From Blasia pusilla (taxonomy: Eukaryota; Marchantiophyta; Marchantiopsida; Blasiales), in contig CM114273.1 in assembly GCA_050084515.1 (NCBI GenBank), positions 12,958,001 through 13,022,000 of the forward strand: DNA of 64,000 nucleotides. The letters are read 5' to 3'. Below, piece by piece: positions 36,890 through 48,959 of the stretch. Each line of letters opens with the position of its first letter. Position 1 is the first letter of the stretch. A model generated the notes under the pieces. That model ran no database searches. It saw nothing but the letters and a program-made list of their open reading frames with translations, and was not told where the DNA came from. The translations under genes and the position numbers were made by a program.

Positions 36890-38560
36890 CCTTAGACTCG
36901 TACTCTCTTTTGGAAATATTTTGTCCGTGCGTTCATCTTTGACCCCACCAATTTTCCTAAAAGCTTGGCAAAAATACTACCCACCATAAAAGTGTCATAG
37001 TTTGTCACCAGATCTTTCATTACTCATTTGTGAATAGGAATAATCCCCCATAGTGACAAAGTAGTAGGAAAATCATAGATAGAAGCATCACCCAATACTT
37101 TGGTCTGATAGGATCATCTCTACATTTCAGATGTTAAACAGAAAGTCCATCCAAATCTTCACATTTGCCATTTGCTAGTTTTCTAAGTTAAATCAATGAC
37201 ATCACCTCTACTTCACTGAATAATCCACCAATGCCTTCACAATGGGGCATTGAAGTAGCATCAAGGAAGAAATAAAGTTTTTCAAAAAAAATTAATTCAA
37301 AAACTTAGGCCCAAGAGTAGTTTTTATTATTGTCCTAATAATTGTTTCCAAAATGATTTGGGGTCGTTGTGGAGTTTCCTCGTTAAAGACTCCTCCTTAC
37401 GTTGCAAGAATGCTCATTTCTTGGATTTCACCAAGTTTTTGTAAATGAGCGTCATAATCCAAAAAAAAATCCACTGATCTTAACCTTGATTGCTTACAAC
37501 AAGACTTAAACCATCCATTGCAAGGGAACGTTCTAGAACTTCTATTGTGGTTTCGAGAAAAGAACTTGGAGATAGTGGCTTTGAGTAGTTGATTTAGTTG
37601 GAAGCTTGCGTTTGGTGGATCATTATTCCATACAATGTAAGTTAATATTTCTTGTAAATCTACCATGTAAAGTTTTTTCGCGAGAATCTAAGCCAAGCAT
37701 AGGAGAAGATAAAACGGATTGACATGATGAGAGTGGAATGGCCTTCAATAATGAAAGAATAAACCAAAGAAGAGCATGATCTTATTCAGGTTGAGGTTCA
37801 AAAATGTCAAATGCACGGATATAAGAGCTATTAATGGGCGAAGAAAGAAGATAATGGATGGTGCTAGCACCTCTAGCACTAGTAGGGTAGAAACATGTAT
37901 TGGAATGAGAGTTAGGAAAAAGAGAGGTTCCATTGAGTACTTTCAAGTTACAAGTGGCTCCAAAAGTTGAAAAATGCTCTTTCAAAGGATTAGTGGAAGG
38001 ATCTGAAGAGACTCTAGACCATAAATAATCATATGATTCTTTGAGAAAAGGAGAGGTCAAGGAGTCACTGAATTGGATAAATTGTGCAAGGATTGAAATT
38101 CCCAACTAGAAAGACTTCATTTTTTGCTTTGATATTTGAGAACATATGTAATAAGACGATAAACTAGTTGACTCCTAGTGCAAATATGTATTGAGTAGAT
38201 AGACATGGAAAGTAGTTCAAAATAATATATTCTCACATAACGATAATCCCCAAACAAACCAAGACGTAGAGAATGATATTTGCTTCCGATATCTTGATCT
38301 TGTAGATGTATGAGATGTAGAAATTGAGACATGATGTAAGTAGCAATACCTCCATAATCCCTTCCCACCCATTGCCTTCTTTTGTTCCATGTTAATCCCA
38401 CCAAAGTAAACCCTTGTAACTCTCCAATAGCATTGCTCTCATGTTCCTATATCTCCACAACATTGATGATGTCCGCCGCCTTCTCCCAAGTAGGTAGATC
38501 ACTCTTGTACTTTATCGTTGTAAGACCTTATGTATTCCACATCAAGACTATTAGATCCTT
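36890..38560 (-). pseudogene. LINE-C ORF2: endonuclease and start of reverse transcriptase
   Basis: Reverse-strand, L1-like element. The endonuclease/exonuclease/phosphatase domain runs from about 38.5 kb: DYGGIATYIMSQFLHLI, DIGSKYHSLRLGLFGDYRYV, then FGATCNLKVLNGTSLFPNSH, ASTIHYLLSSPINSSYIRAF, and EPQPE-stop-DHALLWF where an SDH motif is expected. The linker follows (PCNGWFKSCCKQSRLRS; NDPKSFWKQLLGQ). RT begins with IPIHK and TNYDTFMVGSIFAKLLGKLV, and homology ends near 36900. Multiple stops and shifts. The RT catalytic box is missing because the 3' end is absent. Confidence 0.8.
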
Positions 38561-38644
38561 GGATTTCTATGTTGATGAGTCTCACTTTTGTTGAGTAATA
38601 ATGGGTCGATTGTTGCATCAAAAGGCAATCAATTATGCTTCTTA

Positions 38645-39464
38645 AGCCTCTTTGACCCTAAGCAAGCTACTTCCATCTAGCTTCAGCTCGTAGAGATATA
38701 AAATGGGGATCCAACCATATCCTTCTTCCTTTGAGAATGAACTTGTTAGCCATAGTGGTATCACGTTGAGTTTGATGTATAAGCTTAACCACAATAGCAC
38801 GAGGTTGTGTGTCTTTTTACCCAATGCAAAAATCTGGAGCCAAGTATGGGTTGTGAACATGAAGTGTATCAACCAAGATATTTGTGAAAAAACTTTTCAT
38901 CTCTTCATTTTCTATTTTCGATAAGCTAGAGATTCTCACGTTCTTCTTACGTGTAAATTGGTTTTCTTTTTCCACCTCTTGCTCTTGGAAGAAAGAAATA
39001 TGGGCAACCTTTGTAGCTTCAACATAAGATTTAATTTTCACCTCCAAAGTTTCAACAACCTCATGCAATCATGAACTATTGAGAGTTGTTGCTAATGATC
39101 TTATCGTCTCTTGAATATCCACAACATATTTGGAAAGATACATCATCACAATTGAACTATCTCTCATTACATTCTTCAAGACACCTTGCGTTACGTTCAA
39201 CTCTCTAATTTGAACAAGTGCAAGGTTCAATTGAGAAGTTTGTACCTTGAATTCTTGCCGAAGCTCTTTCAATTCTTGCAAGACAACTTGTATGAGATTA
39301 AAAATTTAATCTTGAGTTGTCATCATGAAATGGAATTCAATACATTCAAGACGTTGCACGACCACCAATCCTCAAAGAGCAGAATCTCAAATATCACAAA
39401 CTTCTTCTCTATAACTCGGTTTGGCTTGAAATTTGTAGGGCTAGGGCGCCTCTTCAACTTCCAT
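38645..39464 (-). pseudogene. LINE-C ORF1: coiled coil and RNA-binding region
   Basis: Starts MEVEEAP at 39464 (reverse). A Leu-rich heptad-like stretch suggests a coiled coil (LQELKELRQEFKVQTSQLNL, then LVQIRELNVTQGVLKNVMRD). A basic RNA-binding part follows: FTRKKNVRISSLSKIENEEM, FTNILVDTLHVHNPYLAPD, and after a frameshift AIVVKLIHQTQRDTTMANKF and ILKGRRIWLDPHFISLRAEA. This order is typical of L1-type ORF1 proteins, which coat the element RNA. Broken by several stops near its start. Confidence 0.72.
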
Positions 39465-40023
39465 AAATTTTTTGACTTAATTTAGCGATAAAATATGAAA
39501 TTAGGGTATGAAAACATTTCATGACATATTTATCCAACACAATCTACATACTCATGCCATAGGTTTAGGTTTGAGTGGCCATATTCGGAGAGAGTCAAAG
39601 ACTCTCATATGCCCCTACATGTAGAGTTTTTTGACATGCAAAATGGATATCTCAATTGAGGTACCAATTTTGATCTATTCTAAATAAGAGATTTTGTCTA
39701 CATGTGTCATCCGGGGCGTAGTTTCGTTACCATTACTCTTTGATATTTATACATCCATAAAATAGATTTTGAAATTAGCTTAAACCCAACCAACTATTTG
39801 ATATAAAATAAAAAGAAGCCCCCTAATTTTAATCCATTCCGTAAAAACACAAACAAAAGTATAAATTTTAACAGTATAGGTTAAGACGCAATCCTATGAG
39901 GCCACATGCCCCATTTTTTTGCCAAAACAAATTAGTGGCCAAACTATTAATTTCTTGTAACCTCTATCGTGCAAGCGTTTTGTTAACGCCAAACAAGATT
40001 TTAGTATTCCCGAACAACTTTGA
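39465..40023. other. Spacer between LINE-C and a Helitron
   Basis: AT-rich, no gene seen. Confidence 0.5.
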
Positions 40024-40193
40024 CTAGTTGGTGCTCGTACGATGCACGGATGTATAATTTTGAATTATCCATCCTAAATGTACAATTGAACTCGAGAAAT
40101 ATTATTCGCTTAGACAACTAGCGATTCCATTGACATGTGTCAAAGGGAGAAGTGATTTCAAAATGAAGAGGCATTCTCCAATAATAATATAGA
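40024..40193 (-). mobile_element. Small Helitron-like element, 170 bp
   Basis: Reverse strand: starts TCTATATTATTATTGGAGAA and ends with CCGTGCATCGTACGAGC, then CTAG. The 3' hairpin and CTRR end fit a Helitron. It is closely related to 54474-54654 (shared TGTATAATTTTGAATT and CAAAATGAAGAG). The A is present at the 3' flank; the 5' flanking base is C rather than T in the + reading. Confidence 0.65.
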
Positions 40194-40433
40194 CTGGGCG
40201 CTCTTTACGCCCCCCCCACTACGTACTAGACCGTGTTATTTGGTTCTCTCTCTCTCTTGTTGCCACATATTTTAGAGTAACGTGGGTGCTCAATTGATGT
40301 GGAGTGTAGAGACAATAGAATGAAAATTATTCCAAAGTGATTTCTCAACCGTCTGATGTGAATGGAGATGTGAGCCAAAATAAGGACACGATTCATGTTA
40401 ATATTTGTCCACTTTAAAATGCGTCCCTCTCCA

Positions 40434-40710
40434 TCAATGTACGGGGAGAACCGGGGCTACGAGTATACCTGGCCGGCTGGTTTCATAAATTTCCGTTGCC
40501 TACTACATTCTCCCGCTTACATTTCCGACGGAGTTGAGACACTTACCAGACAATTTACTGGTCGAGAATGTGAATGACAAAAATTAGCCTGAATTTTCAT
40601 CACATCTACTGGAATTTGGAGGAAAAGGTAAAAGAACCCTCGATTTCCAAATGTGGACGCATGTGGACAAGCCGGTTTATTACGGAATAACATTCCGGTT
40701 GTTGGAAATC
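40434..40710 (+). repeat. Dispersed GC-rich repeat, partial copy 3
   Basis: Its first 60 bp (CAATGTACGGGGAGAACCGG, then CCTGGCCGGCTGG) match 31652 and 48724. The rest has CCGG-rich words (AACATTCCGGTTGTTGGAAA) that also resemble 44.88-44.95 kb. Confidence 0.55.
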
Positions 40711-41042
40711 TTGAACCTATAATACATTGACACATGGGACTTTGGGGGACGGGATCATCAGAGCCCTTCCGATCTAAGACATCGGAGCCCTCCCTTGTAG
40801 GGCAAGCTGCCTGGTGTGGCAGCTGCGGCTCACACACAATTATGGACTCGTGAGAGTCGGGACTCAAGATTCCGGACTTAGGAGTCTTGACTGGGCCTTG
40901 GGACTGGCTGGCAGTGCGGCCCAGAGGGGTAGTGTGGGGTGTTGTAAGCCTACAAGGGATAGTGCAGGGGGTTGTGCGTCGAGGGTCTCATTTGCCTTGT
41001 CCTAATCCGCTCATTCTAGTCGTTCAACCTCCTGGCCCTTGT
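40711..41042. other. GC-rich spacer before the hAT copy 2 leader
   Basis: Contains GTGCTGCAGCTGCGGC-like and TAGTGTGGGGTGTTGTAAGC-type short repeats (40920-40985). No gene recognised. Confidence 0.4.
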
Positions 41043-42110
41043 TCTCTCTCTCTTTGAATCCGCTGAATCTGTTGTTGAGTTTAATTGCTTATGCGCGGAC
41101 GTTTGCTCTCTCTTCAAATCCGCTGATTTTGTTGTTGAGTTTCTTTGTGTATGCGCGGTTGGCCTGCTTCACTTTTTTATCGAGTTTTGGCTCGGGGCTC
41201 TTTCGCTTTTGCATCAGATCTAGGATGCTTCCCTCCATTGAGTCACTCTTGCTGCTTTGCATTGAGCCGGGGGTGCTCCAATTATGCATGGAGTGAGAGT
41301 TGCTCTTCAAGGAGGTTCTTTTCATCGATTTGGGGCCCGAGGGCTGTTTCACCTTTGAATCGTGCCGAGGCTGGGCTACTTCACCTTTGTTGAGTCCCTT
41401 TTGCATCGAGATCCGGGTTGCTTCAGTTTTTCATTGAGCAGGAGTTGCTCTTCAAGGAGTTTCTTTTGATCGAGTTGGGGCTTGGGGTCTGTTTCACCTT
41501 TGCATCGTGTGAGGTTTGGGCTACTTCACCTTTGTTGTGTCACTTTTGCATCGAGCCCAAGGCTACTCCAGTTCTGCTTTGAGCCCAAACTTGCCTTAGT
41601 TTTCCAATTTGACACTTCTTTTTCTGGCCGGCCGTTCGAGCCGGAGTTGCTCGATTCTTTGTTTCTGCTAGAGGTTAGCTTCGTGGTTTGCAGAGTTTTT
41701 CACTTTGGGATTGATGAGACTCGGGAGATCGGACGTAGTGGGCCTTCGGCTTTCGGGGCTGGGCAGCACTGTGTGCCAGTGTGTGGCCCTAAAAGGAAAT
41801 GCGGGGGTAGTTGGTCGGGGGGACTTGCGGGTGCCATTTCCCTTTTCCTAATCTACTCGCTCAGCCTCATTCTCTGTCTCTTTGAATCCGCTGATTCCAC
41901 TCGAGTGATTGCATGTGCACAGTTGCAGGGTTGCTTGCTTCACTTTTTCATTTAGTTAGGGCCCGGAGGTGCTTCACCTTTGCATTGTGCTCGGGCTGCT
42001 TCACCTTTGTTGAGTCATTGTTGCTTAGAGCCCGGGGCTCTTTCACTTTTTCTTGGAGCCCGGGGTTGCTTCAGTTCTGCATCTAGGGGGTTTGCTTCAC
42101 CTTTCCTTCG
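41043..42110. repeat. Tandem leader repeats of hAT copy 2
   Basis: Two sets. A 60-bp unit (CCGCTGA, TGTTGTTGAGTTT, TATGCGCGG) at 41043-41103 and 41104-41163, with a third partial near 41880-41930. A 147-bp unit (GAGTTGCTCTTCAAGGAG, TGTTTCACCTTTG, GGGCTACTTCACCTTTGTTG) at 41297-41443 and 41444-41575. Short GCCCGGGG(C/T)TGCTTCA echoes run to 42110. The position relative to the transposase ATG is equivalent to the 204-bp array of hAT copy 1, but the sequence is different. Confidence 0.78.
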
Positions 42111-42392
42111 TGCCCCTATGTTTATTGCTCTCTTTCATTTTGATTCTTTGGCTTGCCGATGTATCATAGTGTTGGCTTCAAGTTTATTGAGTTAGGGTGA
42201 TGCTCCCTTCCTGTCGCTTGCCACCCTTCACAAGCTATTCCCCCATCATTGGGAGCTGGCCGCTTGGCTTGTTGGCTTCTCCTTGAGCCTCTCAGGGTAC
42301 AGTAGATTGCATAACCTATGCTCAGAGTATAATAGGTTACTTCCACTCTAATTTAGTATCTACATCCCACTTGCAACCTCATTAGCCTCTAC

Positions 42393-44570
42393 ATGGCTAA
42401 GAGGCAACAAACCATAAATGAGATGTTGTACAAGGATGCTAAAGAAGATAGCAATAGATCAGGATCATCAGATGGGAGAGAGGTGGACCAATCCGATGCT
42501 CCTTCGGTAAATCCAATTGAAAAGAATCGATTGGCTTGGAAGGACGTATGGTATAGCATGTTCGGTTGGATAGAATTCTATGTAAAATCTGGTAAGATTT
42601 TCTGCAAAGTTTGTAGACAGGGTAAGGGGAAAAGCTCGTTTGCTAGGGATGGAGCCATTAACTGTAAGGTTTCGGCCTTCATAGATCATGGTAAGTTGAA
42701 TAAGCACATGAAGCTTGCATGGGCTACGAATGTGGGGAACAGATCCATGTCCAATTTGTAGTCACTACAAATCGGACTTGTGATCTTGCACTTTTGACTC
42801 TATTCAAATGTGCATATTTCATTGCAAAGGAAGCCTTTCCATTCTCAAAGTTCTCAAATATGTGTAAGTTATTGATTTTCGTAAATGCACCTATAACTCG
42901 TGACTTGTACCAAGATGAAAAAAAAAGTTTTGCTGATATGTGTTATTATATTAGCCATGTTCTTATTACGAGTAACCTTTGTAAAGTGCAACAATCTCCT
43001 TTATTTGGGATAATGATTGTCTAGTCCATAGATATATCTGTCATTGGACACCTTGTTGTATTTGCAACCTACTTAGATGAGGACCAGGTGGAGAGTTGTT
43101 TTATAGGATTGCTACAATGTTTAGAGAAATGTTCGAATGCAATCACTAACAATTTGTTGGAGTTGATAAGGATTTGGGACTAGAGGGATCAAAATTGGCG
43201 GCCTTTGGATCTGATGGAGCTTCCACTATGGTAGAAAGCCAAAACAGAGTAGCCTCTCAGTTGAAATAGAAGTAAAATCCTTTTATGTTGTATGTGCATT
43301 GTGTGGCGCACAGGACGAACCTATATGCTTTAACAAGAACAAAAGGTGTAGGGTGTAAAGATATATCTACAGAAGTAGATTCAATCTTGAATGCAGTAGT
43401 TGGATATTTTATAAGGTCTTCCAAGAGGAAGCGTGGGCTTGAAACTTTGCAAGAGAGGTTGAACGGTTCTCAGAAAGTGATGAAGAGGTACCACAAAATT
43501 CGTTGGTTGTCATATTGGCAGGCTGTTGCTTCTTTCTTTGATACATATTTCAGAGATATCTCGCTCTCTAAAGATGATGGTAATGCTGCCAATTTGTATA
43601 ACAAACTCAGATAATTTCAAACGATCTATCAGTTGTACTTTTTGGCAGATATTTTGTTCCTTCTTGCTAACTTGAGTAAGGTGTTCCAATATAAGTTTGT
43701 ATATGTTAGTACCATAGGTAGTCTAGTGACTTTTGAAATAGCTTCCATAAAAATTAATTTGTAATGAAGAACCTTGATCTGAATGCCTCTACTTTCTTTG
43801 AAGAAACTGATTATCACATTCTACCAGACTTTGGTCCTCCAAGGGGGTATTTGAAACGTTTACAATATGAGATTAGGGGCAGAAAATTCCATAGCATTGA
43901 ATTGATGAGGAATCGGACAGGGAGGGATCTAGAGGCTGCCTTGTTGTTTCAAAAGAATTTTTCTGAGACGTTTGTGGAGCTTTACGAGATCGATTTACGG
44001 ATAACAATTTGATTAGTGATATGAGGATAATGAATCCCCTACACATGCCTTCAAGGTAAGTGGGACTGAATAGCTGGGGTTGTAAGGAATTGGATGACCT
44101 GTGTGCACATGTTGGGACGGACTTACCTTTCATAGGTCACTTGCAACCTTCTTTATTGAGTGTAGGAGCGGTGAAAAAAGAGTTTCAATCATTTAATCTC
44201 ATGGCCACCACGGAGTGGAAAGATCGAAACTTTAGGGACTTGTGGGCTATGGTAAGTTGAAGCATGTCCTTGCAATGTAAGTTCTCTAACTTGCTCATTT
44301 TAGCCAACATTGCTAGGGTACAATATGTTGGTATTGCTATTTGTGAGAGAGGCTTCTCTGTGAAAAATGTGATTAAGACTAAAAGTAGGAATAGATTAAT
44401 GACAAAGCATTTGAAGGTTGTTCTTAGGATTGCCTTAGAGGGGAAAATAGATGCTTATGAAGCTTTTTTGGTTGAATCTGTAGTCCTTTGGAAGAATCCA
44501 ACACACTTTAGGTATGTGTATGCCAATCCTGAGAGATTTTTTTTGAGATAGAAATTCCATCAGAGGTCCG
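42393..44570 (+). pseudogene. hAT transposase copy 2, heavily broken
   Basis: Relative of copy 1. It starts MAKRQQTINEML, as copy 1 starts MAKRQKTMSALL. The BED-like finger is complete: FCKVC (Cys71, Cys74) and DHGKLNKH (His99, His105). The first frame stops at 42761. The catalytic core is ruined at the first Asp: GIMIV-stop-SIDIS where copy 1 has GIMIDESTDIS. More breaks near 43.18-43.27, 43.61 and 43.76 kb. The C-terminus keeps the normal order in + orientation (TTEWKDRNFRDLWAMVS, CKFSNLLILANIARVQ, AICERGFSVKNVIKTKSRN, VLRIALEG, ESVVLWKNPTHFRYVYA), which is the reference for the inversion in copy 1. It ends at about 44551. Confidence 0.85.
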
Positions 44571-44649
44571 TGTAAATTTAAATGCTTTAGATCCAAGTGA
44601 AGTTGTTGTGGATGTGTAAGATCAAGGGGAATTTTAGGGTTAAGAGGTC

Positions 44650-44705
44650 CCTTTTCTAATAAATTGAAGCTTTTCTTAAAAAGCTTCAATGTATTATGGA
44701 GGGGA
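44650..44705 (+). other. 3' hairpin of hAT copy 2
   Basis: Arms 44650-44675 and 44680-44705 (26 bp, 4-nt loop CTTA, a few mismatches), with CCCTTTTC at the left and GGAGGGG at the right. Followed by TTGGCTCCCAACTGGTTGG, the counterpart of the sequence after the copy 1 hairpin. Confidence 0.82.
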
Positions 44706-44709
44706 AAGG

Positions 44710-47700
44710 TCCTTGGCTCCCAACTGGTTGGAGGCCTAGCAAGGTTCAATTCTTGCCAAGGATGATTAGTAAAAAAATGTCTGAAATGAATCTTTATAGT
44801 AAAAATGAATTCCAGAAGGGGCTGAAGTCTAGTAGAAATGAAGTCCAAAAAAGAGTCCGGGAAAATTTTTCCGGTTGGTTTTTCAAAATCCGGGATATCA
44901 GCCGAACAACATTCCGGGTGATCGGAAATGAATTGTGGAGAAAAATTAAATTTCGGAAAATTACTAAAAAAACCCACGAATTTACGGGGATTTCAAATGT
45001 TACTTTTGAAACCAATTAAAATTTTAAAATTACCCGTTTATTCAACACCAGAAACCTACCCCTCTCCCCGGACCTTACTCCCCATGCCGTGTTACTCCTT
45101 TCATGCAATGTTAATAATGGCATCAACTTACGACAAGATGCCATGTTAATTACAGCCTCTACAAGTTCTTGCCATCTACACTATCCACGTGTACGTTAAG
45201 GCCGCACACTTTTTTTTTAAAATAAAATGAAAAAACCAGACCTCTTAGAACCTACAAAGGGTTGATTGACTACCCCTATTAAAACCAACAAAAACATTCC
45301 CTTTAAAGAGTACATATGAGCAGCCCTTTGGAGCCAAGCGCAAGAGACGCGAGTCAGAACAGGAAAAAGGCCAAAAAGAAAGAAAGTCAGAACAGACGCC
45401 AGTCGCAAGTGCGCACGTGGATGTCGCAAAGTCCGCTTCCGTCGATCCTGATCGTGGAGAAGATGTGGATGGATGGATGGCGGTCCCATCCGTCACTCCC
45501 TTCCGTCGTCGGGACTACGCAACGCCCATGTGCTTTGTGGGGGGAGCGAGAGGATCCTTTTCTTGCGATGACAACGCATCCTTTCGGCCCACGCGTCCTC
45601 GCAACTCGCGCACGATCGCTGTGACGGGAACTGATCCTCCGGCTCTCCAAAACACGAGACTTGAAGTCTCCCTCTCTCGTGACTCGTCTCTCCCCTGTTC
45701 CCCCCCCCTCTCATGATCTCATCCGTCTCGTTCGTTTGCCGTCGCTAGGCCCATGTGGATGCGACTGGGCCCACCACAGCTTCCACCGCGACATTCTCTG
45801 CGCTCTTTGTTTTTGTCTTCTACGAACCTAACGCGGAGTTCGCCTCGTCCACGTGTACTGATCTTGGTTCTTTCCATCCACGTGTACTATTCTTTCTTGC
45901 CACGTCAGTATGCGCGAACTCAAGACAGAGGTAGGTAACTGTTTGTGCCACTTGCCACCCGTCACCATTACTAACTACTACAGTAGTGTCCCAGCAAATT
46001 GCCATTGTGACTGTCGGACTTGGGGCATAGTAAGCACCTTCCTTACCACGTTCCCAGATGGTATATATTTGGTGTGTTTTCACCTTCGTTCTAGTTCATA
46101 TTAGGGATCAAGATTAGTTAGTAGGGCTCCGATTAGCTTACTTTGTTGTTCTTTTAAGTGTTCGTTATGTTTATGTTTGATTGGATTTACTTTGGTTTAA
46201 GCGACCCTCTATCCTTTAACCCACCCTTTGAGAGGGGTGAAAACAAAATAATTATCAAACACTTTGTCCGGGTGGCAGTTTCACATCAAATCACATCCCA
46301 TTATTAATAAGTGCTCTCCCAATGACATCATGTTAACAAAAGATTTTTAAGTGGACAGGTATCAACAAAAGAGAAACCTTCAAAAGACAGTGTCAAACAT
46401 GTAAAAAGGGTTTGTTCTAATGCCGTCCTCTTTTAATTATATGGATGCGTGGAGGACAGGAGATATATCAGATGGAATAAAAAAAAAAACTTTAAAAGAA
46501 CATAACACAAAAATTGGCTAAGCAAAATTTTTTTTATTTACATTACTTACAAAAACACAAGGTTATTTTTTTTAAAAGAGCTTCTTCGATTGACTTTTGA
46601 TGAGGGACCCCAAACATTGTTTTTGGCCTCGCACATCGGATGTTTTAACGATTTAATAGTCATAAATATTTTTCTAACAATTCTACTGAAAAAATGGCTT
46701 CTACAAAAATTTCCCAACTTTGAAATTTTTTTGGTGGTTTTCTTAATGGGAACATGACATGTTTTCCATTTGGTTTTGTGACTTTTCATCCCAATTCCCT
46801 CCTTGTGATTCTTTCCAATTTCAGTCATAAAATTTTTAACTTTATTTTCCTCTTGAGTTATTTGATGGAAAATTTCTTCCCATGTGTTTCCCGCATTTTA
46901 TTGGAATTTTGAAAAAATAAAAATTCTAACATCAATAAAATTTTAATAATTCTTACTGAAATAAAACTTTTCTTTTAATAACGCATGTATGAAAAAGTGT
47001 CCTTATTTTACTACCCTTGGTTGAGCGACACATAGCAGAACGGTTAGAATTTCCTTAATCCCACCTATTCTGAAGAAAATATTTAATTTGATTCAATTTT
47101 AAAAATTAATTATTAGGAAAATCTCCGCGCCTATAAGTAAAGTAAAATATCAGAAAGAACTTGATGTGTCAAACTTGGAATGGGTACAGGAGACGTAACC
47201 TCATTTAATTAATTCCGAGAGCGTATTCAGTAAATAAAATAAAATAGTTGTTACCCTTAAGGCTTATGATGGTCCTTACCAGAGCCGTGTGAAGTTCTAT
47301 GACTCCAGTCACGCCACGGTCTTCTGTGTGCGTGTGTATCGATCGTCCCATGTGCTGTTCACGTGCTCTCACGTCCACCCGGCACGTCACGACGTGCAAC
47401 ACGCAAGCTTGCCACATCAGGAAACCCTCTTGCGCTACAGTGACCGACGCAGGCTTTCGCCTGGCGAGGAGACTGTGAGACAGACGTTAGCTAACCACGG
47501 TCGAGTGCTGGAACCCCGGTCAGATGCCGATGCAGAAGTGGGTTTAAAAAGGGGACTGCTTCGACTGACTTAGATCGCCCAATAGCAATGAGAGAAAATA
47601 TTTGCCGTTGATCTTCTCCTCCTTGACCGGTATTTCCTGGACCGATTGACGGCGACAGAGCTCGTTCTTGGGAGGGGGGACTCGGGGGACTTTCAAAAGG

Positions 47701-48317
47701 CCGGGCCTTTCTTGGCGGCTGGTGTAAATCAGGCGACGGGTTCTCGAATCGCGTGCCGCCTTTCGCGGAAGGTCGTGGTTTCGGCGGATCGGGACGGGAC
47801 CGCGTGGGACAGGCCGGCGCCAAAGATCCAGGAGCGATCGAGGACGTCTGTCGGCTCGTACAAGAAAAGAACCGGGAGCCGGTTGAGAATCTGATTTCCG
47901 ATTCAAATCGACGTCGGAAAAGTAGGTTTTCTTTGTCGGCCCGGTGGTGAAAATGCTGATTACCTTGATCTTTCTCTCGGAAAAGTACCGGTATGCCTCA
48001 AAATCCTTGCCGAGCACTGGTCGGCCCATAATTGAAACCGCGACTCTCCTCTCGGGCGCGGAAATCGCGATTGTATCGCGCCAGTCGCGATTTCTCCCAG
48101 CCGTTCCCACTGGGATGACCAGACGGCTTCTGACGTGCGTGCCCTTATACTACTGCCACTACTACTCACTAACTAGCGGCTCCCACGCTTTACGGCGCTA
48201 TCGGGCCAACACTGACTGACGCCCAGTTATAGCCTGCCTGGTGGGGGACCGAGGGCCGCTGTGCCGTGCGTCGTATGCGAGCTGACGCGTGTGTCATGAC
48301 TCCCCCCTCCGATGACT
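44710..48317. other. Long stretch without a recognised gene
   Basis: 44.71-45.1 kb: hAT copy 2 3' DNA with CCGG words. 45.3-46.1 kb: GC-rich, repeated CCACGTGTAC (about 45850-45890), no known protein. 46.2-47.2 kb: AT-rich. 47.3-48.2 kb: GC-rich, with a 188-codon reverse frame at 47544-48110 and overlapping forward frames; the absence of stops can be explained by base composition and no domain is visible, so I do not call a gene. Confidence 0.4.
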
Positions 48318-48445
48318 TGAATGCCCCTTCTTCCTTTTCTGGTCCTGTTGTGGCTTTCAGGTTTTGACTCTTTAGTCCTCTTTTGTACTTCCGATGGGTT
48401 TTCCATCACTCGTTTTTATCGAAGTGCATCTTTGTTTTTTTTTTT
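48318..48445 (+). mobile_element. LINE-A 3' tail, 5'-truncated insertion
   Basis: Begins TGAATGCCCCTTCTTCC and carries TTTTCTGGTCCTGTTGTGGC, GGTTTTGACTCTTTAGTCC, TTCCGATGGGTTTTCCATC and CACTCGTTTTTATCGAAGTG, the reverse complement of 52838-52965. It ends in a run of 10 T. Only the UTR is present. Confidence 0.78.
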
Positions 48446-48723
48446 ACTCCCCCCCTCCGCGCCAAGTGGTGGTCGTTGTGGAAAGAGGTGCTTCTCCGTG
48501 CGCGACCTCATGGGGATACGTTGGCGGGTTGCATTCCGTCCCCCGTTGGCCGTCTCCCGTTTGCTTTCTGTCGTAGGGCAGCCGACGGAAAGGGCAGTGG
48601 TGGGGTTTGCGTTAGACGGCTTTAGTGGGCCGGCAAAAAGAGAAAGTTAGAGAGTGGGGGGTAGGTCCTCACGACCGTAAAAGTATCCCTCCCCATACTC
48701 CTTACGGACAATCTTTGTGCCAA

Positions 48724-48953
48724 CCAATGTCCGGGGAGAACCGGGGTTACTTGTTGACCTGGCCGGAAGAAATTTAGAATTGCCAATTCACTTTGCAAAT
48801 CAACGGCCAAAAACCGGTAAAATACAGGGGTTCTTCTTTGTATTTGTATCTCTTTAGCCGGCCGGATTCAAGAAAATATCAAAAATTACCGTTCTGGTCT
48901 GTAGATACCGGAAATGTACCGGTTCTCGCCACAAAACTACCCGGACCCTGGTG
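48724..48953 (+). repeat. Dispersed GC-rich repeat, copy 2
   Basis: Counterpart of 31652-31880, collinear end to end with small indels. Both copies follow a stretch ending in C-rich DNA and are followed by unrelated sequence, as expected of a mobile or duplicated unit with defined ends. It holds no long conserved frame. Confidence 0.78.
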
Positions 48954-48959
48954 CCAACA

